Assembly: GCF_019448235.1 (NCBI RefSeq)
Contig: NZ_CP080409.1
Span: forward strand, 3,286,001 to 3,350,000
DNA from: Nocardioides panacisoli
GTDB lineage: Bacteria > Actinomycetota > Actinomycetes > Propionibacteriales > Nocardioidaceae
Reading direction: 5' to 3'
Length of the DNA: 64,000 nt
Within the stretch, counting starts at the first letter, position 1; each line of letters opens with the position of its first letter. Of the stretch, positions 25,366 through 33,993 are shown piece after piece. The translations under genes and the position numbers were made by a program. The notes under the pieces are model-generated. The model ran no database searches and was not told the origin of the DNA. It saw nothing but the letters and a program-made list of their open reading frames with translations.

Positions 25366-25515
25366 GCAACCAGAGACCGCCGGTTGTCCGGATCGTCCCG
25401 CCGCACGCGCAGGGCGACACGGACCGAAGGTGCCGCTCACGCGGACGGCCAGCGCAGGTGGACCAGAGCAGGATTCGATCCTCACGCCCTGAACGCCTGC
25501 GTTCGGGGCGTTTCG
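25366..25515 (+). promoter_or_regulatory. Ribosomal protein L10 leader with attenuator
   Basis: The stretch AACCAGAGACCGCCGGTTG (starting about 25368) is the conserved core of the L10 leader, the mRNA site bound by the L10-L12 complex. About 100 nt later comes a terminator-like hairpin ACGCCCTGAACGC (25484-25496) / GCGTTCGGGGCGT (25499-25511) followed by TTCGC. Known role: excess L10-L12 binds the leader and lowers rplJL expression. The rplJ start is 57 nt further on. The exact pairing was not modelled. Confidence 0.8.
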
Positions 25516-25568
25516 CATGTCGGTCCCCGGAAACGAGCGTCGGTCTCGTCAGATCCGGAAGGAGACCC

Positions 25569-26177
25569 ATGGCGCGGGCAGAGAAGCAGGCCGCCGTCGC
25601 GGAGATCGTTGAGTCGCTCAACGAGTCCAACGGCGCCGTGCTGACCGAATACCGTGGCCTCAGCGTGGCGGAGCTGCAGCAACTGCGGCGCTCGCTCGCT
25701 GAGCACGCCGACTACGCCGTGGTCAAGAACACGCTGGTCAAGATCGCCGCGAAGGAGGCGGGCGTCGAGGGCATCGACGACCTGCTCACCGGGCCGACGG
25801 CCATCGCCTACATCACGGGCGACGTCGTCGAGGCGGCCAAGGGCCTGCGTGACTTCGCCAAGGCACACGAGGCCCTTGTCATCAAGGGTGGTGTGCTCGA
25901 CGGCGAGAACCTCGACCCGAGTCAGATCGCCAAGCTGGCCGATCTCGAGTCGCGCGAGGTGCTCCTGGGCAAGCTGGCGAGCGGCATGCTCGCCTCGCTG
26001 TCCCAGGCGGCCCGACTCTTCCAGGCCCCGCTCTCCCAGACCGCCCGCCTCGCGGGTGCGCTGGAGGCCAAGGCCCAGGAGGACCCCTCGGTGCTGGCGG
26101 GTGCGGGCGACGCCCCGGCCGCTGCCGAGGAGCCGGCCGCCGAGGAAGCCGCCGAGGAGTCGGCCTCCGAGGAGTGA
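25569..26177 (+). CDS. rplJ: 50S ribosomal protein L10
   Basis: 202 aa from ATG 25569, behind ribosome site GGAAGGAG. Its core is '[29 protein letters not shown]' (in part), '[15 protein letters not shown]' and '[10 protein letters not shown]', with the long helix that anchors L12 dimers near '[20 protein letters not shown]' (in part). An Ala/Glu-rich tail of about 30 residues extends it beyond the about 175-residue norm, common in actinobacteria. It forms the stalk base and is the autoregulator of the leader upstream. Confidence 0.98.
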   Translation: MARAEKQAAVAEIVESLNESNGAVLTEYRGLSVAELQQLRRSLAEHADYAVVKNTLVKIAAKEAGVEGIDDLLTGPTAIAYITGDVVEAAKGLRDFAKAHEALVIKGGVLDGENLDPSQIAKLADLESREVLLGKLASGMLASLSQAARLFQAPLSQTARLAGALEAKAQEDPSVLAGAGDAPAAAEEPAAEEAAEESASEE

Positions 26178-26282
26178 GTCGCGGCCGGCGACGCCGGCCA
26201 CGGCCCTTGACCACACCTGATCCACATCCCATCCGGTCCCAGTGGGACCACCACGGCATCATCTAGAGGAAGGAACGCCACC

Positions 26283-26678
26283 ATGGCGAAGCTCAGCACC
26301 GACGAGCTGCTCGATGCATTCAAGGAAATGACCCTCATCGAGCTGTCCGAGTTCGTGAAGCAGTTCGAGGAGACCTTCGACGTCACCGCCGCCGCGCCCG
26401 TCGCGGTTGCCGCGGGTGGCGCTGCCCCGGCCGCCGGTGGCGGCGACGAGGGCGGCGAGGCCGAGAAGGACGAGTTCGACGTCGTCCTGGAGTCCGCCGG
26501 TGACAAGAAGATCAACGTCATCAAGGAGGTCCGCGCGCTGACTTCCCTCGGCCTCAAGGAGGCCAAGGACCTCGTCGAGGGTGCGCCGAAGGCCGTCCTC
26601 GAGGGCGTCGACAAGGAGGCCGCCGAGAAGGCGAAGGAGGCCCTGGAGGGCGCCGGCGCCGAGGTGACCGTCAAGTGA
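26283..26678 (+). CDS. rplL: 50S ribosomal protein L7/L12
   Basis: 131 aa from ATG 26283, with AGGAAGGAA upstream. It has the N-terminal dimerisation helices ([20 protein letters not shown]), an Ala/Gly hinge at about 40-60 and the C-terminal factor-binding domain '[24 protein letters not shown]' (in part) and '[16 protein letters not shown]'. It is the multicopy stalk protein that recruits EF-Tu and EF-G. 105 nt lie between rplJ and rplL, and a strong hairpin follows. Confidence 0.98.
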   Translation: MAKLSTDELLDAFKEMTLIELSEFVKQFEETFDVTAAAPVAVAAGGAAPAAGGGDEGGEAEKDEFDVVLESAGDKKINVIKEVRALTSLGLKEAKDLVEGAPKAVLEGVDKEAAEKAKEALEGAGAEVTVK

Positions 26679-26702
26679 CCCTCGCCTGAGGCGAATCACT
26701 CC

Positions 26703-26740
26703 CGGAGGGCGGGTCCTGCTGCGGCAGGGCCCGCCCTCCG
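26703..26740 (+). terminator. Terminator after rplL
   Basis: 17-bp stem CGGAGGGCGGGTCCTGC (26703-26719) / GCAGGGCCCGCCCTCCG (26724-26740) with one T-G pair and a 4-nt loop. TCGTCGTGTC follows, so the T run is poor. It separates the ribosomal genes from the mce operon. Confidence 0.8.
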
Positions 26741-26822
26741 TCGTCGTGTCGTGGTGGTGCCGGCGCGGTGGCGGTGCCGACCACCCGTCGACAACGATTC
26801 CGTCTCGCACCATGGCGGTTTC

Positions 26823-26874
26823 GTGACGCGCGCCACGGTCAACGCGTAACCTCCGTGTTCGGTCATAGTTAACT
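26823..26874 (+). promoter_or_regulatory. Candidate promoter and operator of the mce operon
   Basis: GTGACG (26823-26828) and TAACCT (26847-26852) are spaced by 18 bp. Fifteen bases downstream is the palindrome AGTTAACT (26867-26874), the only A/T-rich symmetric site in the gap. A TetR- or GntR-type repressor of lipid uptake could bind there, but the site matches no consensus closely enough to name one. Confidence 0.45.
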
Positions 26875-26963
26875 GGTGAGTAGGTGCCCGACACCGTCGC
26901 CCGAGGGAGGGCGGAGCGAGAACGGCGGGCCCACCGGCGACGACGACACTGAGGAGAGGTCGC

Positions 26964-27917
26964 ATGGGAGTGGAGATCAAGATCGACGACTTGACCAAGT
27001 CGTTCGGCAAGGACCTGATCTGGGACGGCGTGACCCTGACGATCCCCGCCGGTGAGATCTGCGTGATGCTCGGCCCGTCCGGCACCGGCAAGTCCGTCCT
27101 CCTCAAGACCGTGATCGGGCTGCTCAAGCCCGACCGGGGCTCCGTGCTCATCGAGGGCACCGACATCGCCTCCTGCTCCGAGCGCGACCTCTACGAGATC
27201 CGCAAGCTCTTCGGCGTGCTGTTCCAGGACGGCGCGATGTTCGGCTCGATGAACCTCTACGACAACGTCGCCTTCCCGCTGCGTGAGCACACCAAGAAGG
27301 GCGAGTCGGAGATCCGCGACATCGTCATGGAGAAGATGGACCTGGTGGGCCTCCTCGGTGCGGAGGACAAGCTGCCCGGTGAGATCTCCGGCGGTATGCG
27401 CAAGCGCGCCGGCCTGGCCCGTGCACTGGTCCTGGACCCGGAGATCGTGCTGTTCGACGAGCCCGACTCCGGCCTGGACCCGGTCCGCACCAGCTTCCTC
27501 AACCAGCTGATCGTGGACCTGAACGCACAGATCGACGCGACGTTCCTCATCGTCACCCACGACATCAACACCGCCCGCACGGTGCCAGACAACATCGGCC
27601 TGCTCTACCACAAGCACCTGGCGATGTTCGGTCACCGCGAGCAGCTCCTCAGCTCCGACGAGCCGGTGGTGCGGCAGTTCCTCAACGCGCAGAAGATCGG
27701 CCCGATCGGCATGTCCGAGGAGAAGGACGCCGACGAGCTCGCTGCCGAGGGCGACCAGGAGATGCCGCCGTTGCCCCCGATCGCACTGCAGCTGGAGCCC
27801 TCCAACGGCATCCCGCGCAAGGGCCAGCGCCCGCCGGGCGAGTGGTGCCGCGAGCACGGCGTGACGCCTCCGCCGGGATCCTTCACCCCCGAGGCCGCCA
27901 CGGCGGCAGTGGGCTGA
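26964..27917 (+). CDS. mkl: Mce lipid-transport ATPase Mkl/MceG
   Basis: 317 aa from ATG 26964, behind GAGGAGAGG. Full ABC ATPase: Walker A 'GPSGTGKSVLLK', Q-loop 'VLFQDGAMF', signature 'SGGMRKRAGLARAL', Walker B 'IVLFDEPDSGLDPV' and switch His 'IVTHDINTA'. The MlaF/Mkl type is shown by 'SGGMRKRA' and the C-terminal extension beyond about residue 245 ('PIGMSEEKDADELAAEGDQEMPPLPP' in part), which ends in a proline-rich tail. It powers import of lipids or sterols through YrbE and Mce proteins. The yrbEA start follows 16 nt later, so it heads the operon. Confidence 0.95.
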   Translation: MGVEIKIDDLTKSFGKDLIWDGVTLTIPAGEICVMLGPSGTGKSVLLKTVIGLLKPDRGSVLIEGTDIASCSERDLYEIRKLFGVLFQDGAMFGSMNLYDNVAFPLREHTKKGESEIRDIVMEKMDLVGLLGAEDKLPGEISGGMRKRAGLARALVLDPEIVLFDEPDSGLDPVRTSFLNQLIVDLNAQIDATFLIVTHDINTARTVPDNIGLLYHKHLAMFGHREQLLSSDEPVVRQFLNAQKIGPIGMSEEKDADELAAEGDQEMPPLPPIALQLEPSNGIPRKGQRPPGEWCREHGVTPPPGSFTPEAATAAVG

Positions 27918-27933
27918 GGGAGGCTCCACTTCC

Positions 27934-28716
27934 GTGTCCCAGATGGCGACCCGCGTCCTGGCCCCGGTCGGGACCGCGGGCAAGCTCTTCGCCTTCGGCC
28001 TCGACGTCGGCCGTGGGCTGTTCCGGCGACCCTTCCAGCTGCGTGAGTTCCTGCAGCAGGCCTGGTTCATCGCCTCGGTCACCATCGTCCCCACCGCGCT
28101 GGTCGCGATCCCGTTCGGTGCGGTCATCGCTCTCCAGGTGGGTGGCCTGATCAAGCAGTTCGGCGCCCAGTCCTTCACCGGTTCGGCGTCGGTGCTGGCG
28201 GTGATCCAGCAGGCCGGCCCGATCGCGACCGCGCTGCTGATCGCGGGCGCCGGCGGGTCGGCGATCGCCGCGGACCTCGGTGCCCGCAAGATCCGTGAAG
28301 AGCTCGACGCCATGATGGTGCTCGGCATCGACCCGATCCAGCGCCTCGTCGTGCCCCGCGTGCTGGCCGCGATGCTGGTGGCCGTCTTCCTCAACGGCAT
28401 GGTCAGCGTCGTCGGCGTCGCGGGCGGCTACGTCTTCAACGTGATCCTGCAGGACGGCACGCCGGGCGCCTACATGGCCAGCTTCACCGCGCTCGCCCAG
28501 ATCCCCGACGTGTGGATCGGCATGGTCAAGGCACTGATCTTCGGTCTCATCGCCGCCATCGTCGCCGCCTTCAAGGGCATGAACGCCGGTGGCGGTCCCA
28601 AGGGCGTCGGCGACGCGGTCAATGAGTCGGTCGTCATCACCTTCCTGCTGCTCTTCGTGGTCAATTTCGTCCTCAGCACGATCTACCTCGAGCTCGTCCC
28701 GCCGAAGGTCGGCTGA
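27934..28716 (+). CDS. yrbEA: Mce transporter permease YrbEA (MlaE family)
   Basis: 260 aa from GTG 27934, with GGAGG ribosome site 10 nt upstream. It has five to six membrane helices and the MlaE/YrbE motifs 'GAVIALQVGGLIKQFGAQSF' (in part), the coupling helix 'DLGARKIREELDAMMVLGIDPIQRLVVPRVLA' (in part, with the EELDAM.VLGIDP core that contacts the ATPase) and 'FKGMNAGGGPKGVGDAVNESVV' (in part). It is one of two permease subunits in the inner membrane. YrbEB starts 3 nt after its stop. Confidence 0.95.
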   Translation: MSQMATRVLAPVGTAGKLFAFGLDVGRGLFRRPFQLREFLQQAWFIASVTIVPTALVAIPFGAVIALQVGGLIKQFGAQSFTGSASVLAVIQQAGPIATALLIAGAGGSAIAADLGARKIREELDAMMVLGIDPIQRLVVPRVLAAMLVAVFLNGMVSVVGVAGGYVFNVILQDGTPGAYMASFTALAQIPDVWIGMVKALIFGLIAAIVAAFKGMNAGGGPKGVGDAVNESVVITFLLLFVVNFVLSTIYLELVPPKVG

Positions 28717-28719
28717 GCC

Positions 28720-29547
28720 ATGGCGAACGTGAAGGCGATCTACGAGCGGCCGCTGAAGGGTCTGGACACCCTCGGCCAGGAGCTCTCGTTCTACATCAAG
28801 GTCCTCATGGCGCTGCCCCGCTCGGTGCGGCGCTACCCCAAGGAGATCCTGCGGATCCTCGCCGAGGTGACGCTCGGGTCGGGCGCGCTCGCCGTGATCG
28901 GCGGCACCGTCGGCGTCATCGTCGGCATGACCTTCTTCACCGGTGCCCAGGTCGGGCTGTCGGGGTACGCCGCGCTGGACCAGCTGGGCACGGCGGCACT
29001 GTCGGGCTTCGTCTCGGCCTACTTCAACACCCGCGAGATCGCGCCCCTGGTCGCCGGCATCGCACTGGCCGCGACCGTCGGCTGCGGCTTCACCGCCCAG
29101 CTGGGCGCGATGCGCATCTCCGAGGAGGTCGACGCGGTCGAGGTGATGGCGATCCCGTCGATGCCGTTCCTGGTGGCCACGCGCGTGATCGGCGGCCTCA
29201 TCGCGATCGTGCCGCTCTACGTCGTCGGCCTGCTCTCCTCCTACATGGCCAGTCGCCTGGTGGTGGTGCAGTTCTACGGCCAGTCGACGGGCACCTATGA
29301 CCATTACTTCTACCAATTCCTGCCACCGGGCGACGTCCTGTGGTCCTTCGGCAAGGTGTTGGTCTTCGCGGTCGTGGTGATCCTGATCCACTGCTACCAC
29401 GGCTACACCGCGAGCGGCGGTCCTGCGGGCGTGGGCGTCGCGGTGGGACGCGCGGTGCGCACCAGTATCGTCGCGATCAACGTCATCGACCTGTTCTTGT
29501 CGATGGCCATCTGGGGCACGACGACGACGGTCAGGCTGGCGGGGTGA
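28720..29547 (+). CDS. yrbEB: Mce transporter permease YrbEB (MlaE family)
   Basis: 275 aa from ATG 28720. Same fold as YrbEA: 'GMTFFTGAQVGLSGYAALDQLG' (in part), the coupling helix 'AMRISEEVDAVEVMAIPSMPFLVATR' (in part) and 'CYHGYTASGGPAGVGVAVGRAVR' (in part), plus a longer cytoplasmic N-terminus (YERPLKGLDTLGQELSFYIK). It pairs with YrbEA to form the heterodimeric channel fed by the MceA-F hexamer. MceA follows 7 nt later. Confidence 0.95.
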   Translation: MANVKAIYERPLKGLDTLGQELSFYIKVLMALPRSVRRYPKEILRILAEVTLGSGALAVIGGTVGVIVGMTFFTGAQVGLSGYAALDQLGTAALSGFVSAYFNTREIAPLVAGIALAATVGCGFTAQLGAMRISEEVDAVEVMAIPSMPFLVATRVIGGLIAIVPLYVVGLLSSYMASRLVVVQFYGQSTGTYDHYFYQFLPPGDVLWSFGKVLVFAVVVILIHCYHGYTASGGPAGVGVAVGRAVRTSIVAINVIDLFLSMAIWGTTTTVRLAG

Positions 29548-29554
29548 TGCGCTG

Positions 29555-30832
29555 ATGATCCACCGGTTGCTGACCTTCCACAAGGCGCTGGGCGTCGTGT
29601 TCATCGCGCTGCTGCTGCTCGGGGTGTGGGCCTCCTACGGCATCTTCACCAAGAAGTTCGCCGAGTACGAGGAGATCACCCTCCAGGCCGGTTCGATCGG
29701 CCTGCAGCTGCCCGCGCGGGCCGACGTGAAGGTGCGCGGCGTCATCGTCGGCGAGGTGCTGGAGATGGACCCCGGCGGCGCCGACGACGCGATGCTCACG
29801 CTGGGCATCTACCCCGACGAGCTCGACACCATCCCCGCCGGGGTCACCGGCGCGATCGTGCCCAAGACGCTCTTCGGCGAGAAGTACGTCTCCTTGAAGA
29901 TCCCCGACGGCACCGACACCAGCGGCCCGGCGATCCGGGCCGGTGCGGTGATCGACGAGACCGAGCTGGCCGTCGAGGTCGAGCAGGTGCTCACCGACAT
30001 CTACCCGCTGCTGCGCGCGGTGCGGCCGGCCGACCTGAACGTCACGCTGACCGCCCTGGCGACCGCGCTGGAGGGCCGCGGCGAGGCGCTCGGCGAGAAC
30101 CTCACGCGGCTGGACTCCTACCTGAAGCGCTTCAACCCGCAGATCCCGGCGCTGCTGGAGGACCTGCGACTGACCGCGGAGACGTCCGACATCTACGCCG
30201 ACATCCTCCCCGAGGTCGCGACCATCCTGGACAACACGGTGAAGACGACCCAGACGCTGGAGGGACGCGAGGGCGTGCTCAACCAGTTCCTGCGCGACAC
30301 CGACTCCTTCGCCTCGACCGCCCGCGGGTTCCTGGACCGCAACGGCGACCTCATCGAGCGGTTCGGCAACCTCAGCGTCCGTCAGCTGCGGTTGCTCAGC
30401 AAGTACTCGCCGATCTTCCCCTGCGTCACCGAGGGCCTGGTCGGGGCCAGCGATCGCCTGAGCGAGGCGTTCCGCGGCTACGAGCTGCACATCATCCTCG
30501 AGCCGCTGCCCAACCAGCCCCGCAAGTGGACCCCGCAGGACCAGCAGCGATTCGCCGACACCCGGGGGCCGGACTGCGCCGAGCTGCCCAACCCGCCCTT
30601 CAGCCAGGAGGGCGACAACTTCCGCAAGTCGGTGCCGGACTTCAACGACGGCGTCGACGAGCCCACCGGCAAGGGCACCCAGCGCGTGGCACCCGGGTTC
30701 TCCGAGGGGTACACGGGCACCGGCGAGGACATGGACGTCCTGCGCTCGCTGCTTGAGGAGCACTACGACGTCCCCGGCAGCGACCTCGGTGTCGCCTTGG
30801 CGGGGCCACTGGCGACAGGAGGTGACCGCTGA
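29555..30832 (+). CDS. mceA: MCE family protein MceA
   Basis: 425 aa from ATG 29555. One N-terminal membrane anchor (ALGVVFIALLLLGVWASYGIF in part), then the MCE domain at about residues 35-120 ('LPARADVKVRGVIVGEVLEMDPGGADDAML' in part). A helical, coiled-coil-prone region of about 150 residues follows and a long C-terminal tail with the 'EGLVGASDRLSEAFRGYELHIILEPLP' segment (in part). MceA-F hetero-oligomers build the periplasmic tunnel for lipids; substrates in other actinobacteria include fatty acids and cholesterol. The next gene starts within its stop codon (TGATG). Confidence 0.93.
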   Translation: MIHRLLTFHKALGVVFIALLLLGVWASYGIFTKKFAEYEEITLQAGSIGLQLPARADVKVRGVIVGEVLEMDPGGADDAMLTLGIYPDELDTIPAGVTGAIVPKTLFGEKYVSLKIPDGTDTSGPAIRAGAVIDETELAVEVEQVLTDIYPLLRAVRPADLNVTLTALATALEGRGEALGENLTRLDSYLKRFNPQIPALLEDLRLTAETSDIYADILPEVATILDNTVKTTQTLEGREGVLNQFLRDTDSFASTARGFLDRNGDLIERFGNLSVRQLRLLSKYSPIFPCVTEGLVGASDRLSEAFRGYELHIILEPLPNQPRKWTPQDQQRFADTRGPDCAELPNPPFSQEGDNFRKSVPDFNDGVDEPTGKGTQRVAPGFSEGYTGTGEDMDVLRSLLEEHYDVPGSDLGVALAGPLATGGDR

Positions 30833-31881
30833 TGGCACGCATGGACAAGGAGACCACCTTCGACCTCGTCCGGCTGGTGATCTTCGGCGTCGTCACCACG
30901 CTGTTCACCGGGCTGCTGGTGATGACCATCGGCAACCTCTCCTTCGGTGCCACGCTCTCCTACCGGGCGCAGTTCTCCGACGTGACCGGCGTCGTCGAGG
31001 GCGACGACGTGCGCATCGCCGGGGTGAAGGTCGGCTCGGTGGAGGACATCGAGATCATCGAGGGCAACCGGGCCCGACTGACGTTCACCGTCGACGAGGA
31101 CAAGCGGCTCGCCACGAGCACGCAGGTGAAGATCCGCTACCGCAACCTCGTGGGACAGCGCTACCTCGCGCTGACCCAGACCGCCGACGGCGGCGACGAC
31201 CTGGCCGAGGGCGACGAGATCCCCATCGACCGCACCGAGCCGGCGCTGGACCTGACCAAGCTCTTCAACGGGTTCAAGCCGCTCTTCGAGGCGCTCACCC
31301 CCGACGACATCAACCGGCTCTCCTTCGAGGTCGTCCAGGTCTTCCAGGGCGAGAGCGGCACGGTCGAGAGCCTGCTCGCGACCACCGCCTCGGTGACCCA
31401 GACCCTGGCCAACCGGGACGCCCTGATCGGCGACCTGCTCGACAACCTCGACTACGCGCTGGACCACATCGCCGACCGCGAGCGCGAGCTCACCGACACC
31501 ATCCAGAGCTTCCGCACCCTCGTCGGGGGGCTGAAGCAGGACCGTCGGGCGATCCTGGACTCGCTGGACGGGATCTCCGAGCTCTCCGTCGAGACCGCCG
31601 ACCTGCTCCAGGGCCTCCGGGCGCCGTTGGTGCGCGACATCAAGGAGCTGCGCAGCGTCGCGACCAACCTGGACAACAACAAGGCCGAGGTCGACCGGGC
31701 GCTGCAGGTGCTGCCGATCAAGCTCAACAAGATCGGTCGCACCGCCACCTACGGCTCCTGGTTCAACTTCTACCTGTGCAACTTCTCCGCCTCGGTGAAG
31801 CTCAGCGGCGACAACCTCATCCCGCCCATCAACTACCAGACCTACAACGGCAACGACGACCACCGTTGCGAGCTGCCGTGA
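30832..31881 (+). CDS. mceB: MCE family protein MceB
   Basis: 349 aa from ATG 30832, which overlaps the mceA stop by one base. It has an anchor helix at about 14-38 ('LVIFGVVTTLFTGLLVMTIGNLSF' in part), the MCE domain 'SDVTGVVEGDDVRIAGVKVGSVEDI' (in part), a long helical rod and the end motif 'GSWFNFYLCNFSASVKLSGDN' (in part), typical of mceB/C/D-type subunits. It is a subunit of the MceA-F tunnel. It lacks the cysteine-rich tail of MceA. Confidence 0.92.
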   Translation: MARMDKETTFDLVRLVIFGVVTTLFTGLLVMTIGNLSFGATLSYRAQFSDVTGVVEGDDVRIAGVKVGSVEDIEIIEGNRARLTFTVDEDKRLATSTQVKIRYRNLVGQRYLALTQTADGGDDLAEGDEIPIDRTEPALDLTKLFNGFKPLFEALTPDDINRLSFEVVQVFQGESGTVESLLATTASVTQTLANRDALIGDLLDNLDYALDHIADRERELTDTIQSFRTLVGGLKQDRRAILDSLDGISELSVETADLLQGLRAPLVRDIKELRSVATNLDNNKAEVDRALQVLPIKLNKIGRTATYGSWFNFYLCNFSASVKLSGDNLIPPINYQTYNGNDDHRCELP

Positions 31882-31888
31882 GGTGCCG

Positions 31889-32860
31889 ATGAAACCCTTC
31901 CGCGAACGCAACCCCGTGGTGATCGGGGCGATCAGCATCTCGGTGCTCGCGATGCTGCTGCTCGCCGCCTTCCGCGCCGGTGACCTGCCGCTCATCGGCG
32001 GCGGGGACACCTACTACGCCAACTTCACCGAGGCCGGCGGGCTCTCGGTCGGCGACCCCGTGCGCCTGGCCGGTGTCCGGGTCGGCGAGGTGGACACGAT
32101 CGAGCTCGCCAGCGGCGAGGTGAAGGTGGGCTTCAAGGTCGACACCGACGCCCAGCTCGGCGACCGTCCCGAGGCCGACATCCGGGTGCAGACGATCCTG
32201 GGCCAGATGTTCGTCGCCCTGGTCCCCGCCGGGGAGGGTGAGTTCGCCGAGGGCGAGACGATCCCCTCCGAGCGCACGCGGTCGCCGTACAACGTCATCG
32301 ACGCCTTCGAGGGCCTCGCCGAGACCTCCGAGGGCATCGACACCGACCAGCTGACCGAGGCGCTGACGACGCTGTCGGACCTCACGCGCAACACTCCGGA
32401 CGAGTTCCGTGACGCGCTCAACGGGCTGTCGGCGCTGTCGGAGACGGTCGTGAAGCGCGACGCCGAGCTCAACTCGCTGCTGCAGAACACCCAGCGCGTG
32501 TCCCGCGTGCTCGACGAGCGCGACGAGGACATCATCGCCCTCATGGACGACGCGCGCGTCCTGTTCGAGGCCCTGGTCAGCCGGCGCGACGCGGTGCACG
32601 ACCTCCTCGTGTCGGCGACCACGCTCAGCCGCGAGCTCAAGACGTTCGTGCGCGAGAGCCGCGCCGACCTCCGGCCGGCGCTGCAGCGGCTGGAGAGCGT
32701 CGTGGACGTGCTGAACAAGAACCAGGACAACCTCGACAACAGCCTGCGCCTGGCCGCGCCGTTCGCGCGGGTCTTCGCCAACACGCTCGGCACCGGGCCG
32801 TGGTTCGACACCTTCGTGTCGAACCTGCCGCCGGTGCCCGGGGGGAGGAGCCAGGAATGA
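31889..32860 (+). CDS. mceC: MCE family protein MceC
   Basis: 323 aa from ATG 31889, chosen over GTG 31883 because GAGG at 31880-31883 then sits 5 nt upstream. Anchor helix 'VVIGAISISVLAMLLLAAF' is followed by MCE domain 'EAGGLSVGDPVRLAGVRVGEVDTI' (in part) and 'QTILGQMFVALVP'. A long helical rod rich in 'L..R.DAV' follows, then 'LGTGPWFDTFVSNLPP' (in part). Part of the hexameric lipid tunnel. The stop overlaps mceD by 4 nt (ATGA). Confidence 0.92.
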   Translation: MKPFRERNPVVIGAISISVLAMLLLAAFRAGDLPLIGGGDTYYANFTEAGGLSVGDPVRLAGVRVGEVDTIELASGEVKVGFKVDTDAQLGDRPEADIRVQTILGQMFVALVPAGEGEFAEGETIPSERTRSPYNVIDAFEGLAETSEGIDTDQLTEALTTLSDLTRNTPDEFRDALNGLSALSETVVKRDAELNSLLQNTQRVSRVLDERDEDIIALMDDARVLFEALVSRRDAVHDLLVSATTLSRELKTFVRESRADLRPALQRLESVVDVLNKNQDNLDNSLRLAAPFARVFANTLGTGPWFDTFVSNLPPVPGGRSQE

Positions 32861-33993
32861 TGCGGACCATCAGCAAGTTCCTCCCCATCGCGGTCGTGCT
32901 CGCCCTGGTCGCGGCCGGCGTGCTGTGGATGGTGGGTAGCAACGGCGACACCAAGCTGGTGACGGCGTACTTCCCCCGCACCGTCTCGGTCTACGAGGGC
33001 AGCGACGTGCGGGTCCTCGGCGTCGCGGTCGGCACGGTCGACTCCGTCGTGCCCGAGGGCACCAAGGTCCGCGTCGAGATGCGCTACGACAGCGAGGTCG
33101 AGGTGCCGATGGACGCCAAGGCGGTCATCATCTCGCCCTCGGTCGTGGGTGACCGCTACATCCAGCTCACCCCGGCCTACGAGTCCGGTGAGGTGCTGCC
33201 GGACAACACCGTCCTCGACACCCAGCGCACCTCGGTGCCACTGGAGCTGGACGAGATCTACCAGAGCATCGACGACCTCGTGGTGGCGCTCGGTCCCCAG
33301 GGGGCCAACCAGGACGGTGCATTGACCGACCTGCTGCAGACCACCGCGGAGAACTTCGGTGGCCAGGGTGCGCAGTTCCGAGAGACGATCGAGGACTTCG
33401 GCCAGCTGAGCAAGACCTTGGACGACAACAAGGACGAGCTCTTCGGGTCCGTGCGCCAGCTCAACAACTTCGTCCGCACGCTGGCCGAGAACGACGGCAC
33501 GGTGCGTGACTTCAACACCGAGTTGGGCAACATCTCCACGGTGCTCGCCGACGAGCGGCAGGAGCTGACCACGGCCCTCGCCGAGCTCGGCACCGCGCTG
33601 CAGGTCGTGGGCGACTTCGTCGACGAGAACAAGCAGCTGCTGGGCCGCAACATCAAGAAGGTCGGTCGCGTCACCGACACCCTGGTGAAGCGACGCGCGC
33701 AGCTGGACGAGCTCCTCGAGGTCGCTCCGCTGGCGTACAACAACCTGGCGCACACCTACAACCCGCAGACCGGCACGCTGGACACCAACGCCAACGTCGC
33801 CCAGCTGCTGGGCAACCTGCAGGACGACCCGGCGCTGGTGCTGTGCACGTTGCTGGGCAACGCCGACAACAACGGCAACCTGTGCGACCTGTTCAAGACG
33901 ATCCTGCCCCGCAGTGGTCCGTTCGGAGCGGGCACGGGCTCGCGAGCCGATGCGACCTATGACCCGACGCTGAGCGGGGTGGTGCCGCAATGA
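32857..33993 (+). CDS. mceD: MCE family protein MceD
   Basis: 378 aa from ATG 32857 (a second ATG follows at once). Anchor 'FLPIAVVLALVAAGVLWMVG', MCE domain 'PRTVSVYEGSDVRVLGVAVGTVDSV' (in part) and 'VIISPSVVGDRYIQLTP'. The helical rod includes 'LSKTLDDNKDELFGSVRQLNNF' (in part), and a conserved Asn/Cys-rich tail reads 'LAYNNLAHTYNPQTGTLD' and 'CTLLGNADNNGNLCDLFK'. The stop overlaps mceE by 4 nt. Confidence 0.92.
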   Translation: MMRTISKFLPIAVVLALVAAGVLWMVGSNGDTKLVTAYFPRTVSVYEGSDVRVLGVAVGTVDSVVPEGTKVRVEMRYDSEVEVPMDAKAVIISPSVVGDRYIQLTPAYESGEVLPDNTVLDTQRTSVPLELDEIYQSIDDLVVALGPQGANQDGALTDLLQTTAENFGGQGAQFRETIEDFGQLSKTLDDNKDELFGSVRQLNNFVRTLAENDGTVRDFNTELGNISTVLADERQELTTALAELGTALQVVGDFVDENKQLLGRNIKKVGRVTDTLVKRRAQLDELLEVAPLAYNNLAHTYNPQTGTLDTNANVAQLLGNLQDDPALVLCTLLGNADNNGNLCDLFKTILPRSGPFGAGTGSRADATYDPTLSGVVPQ

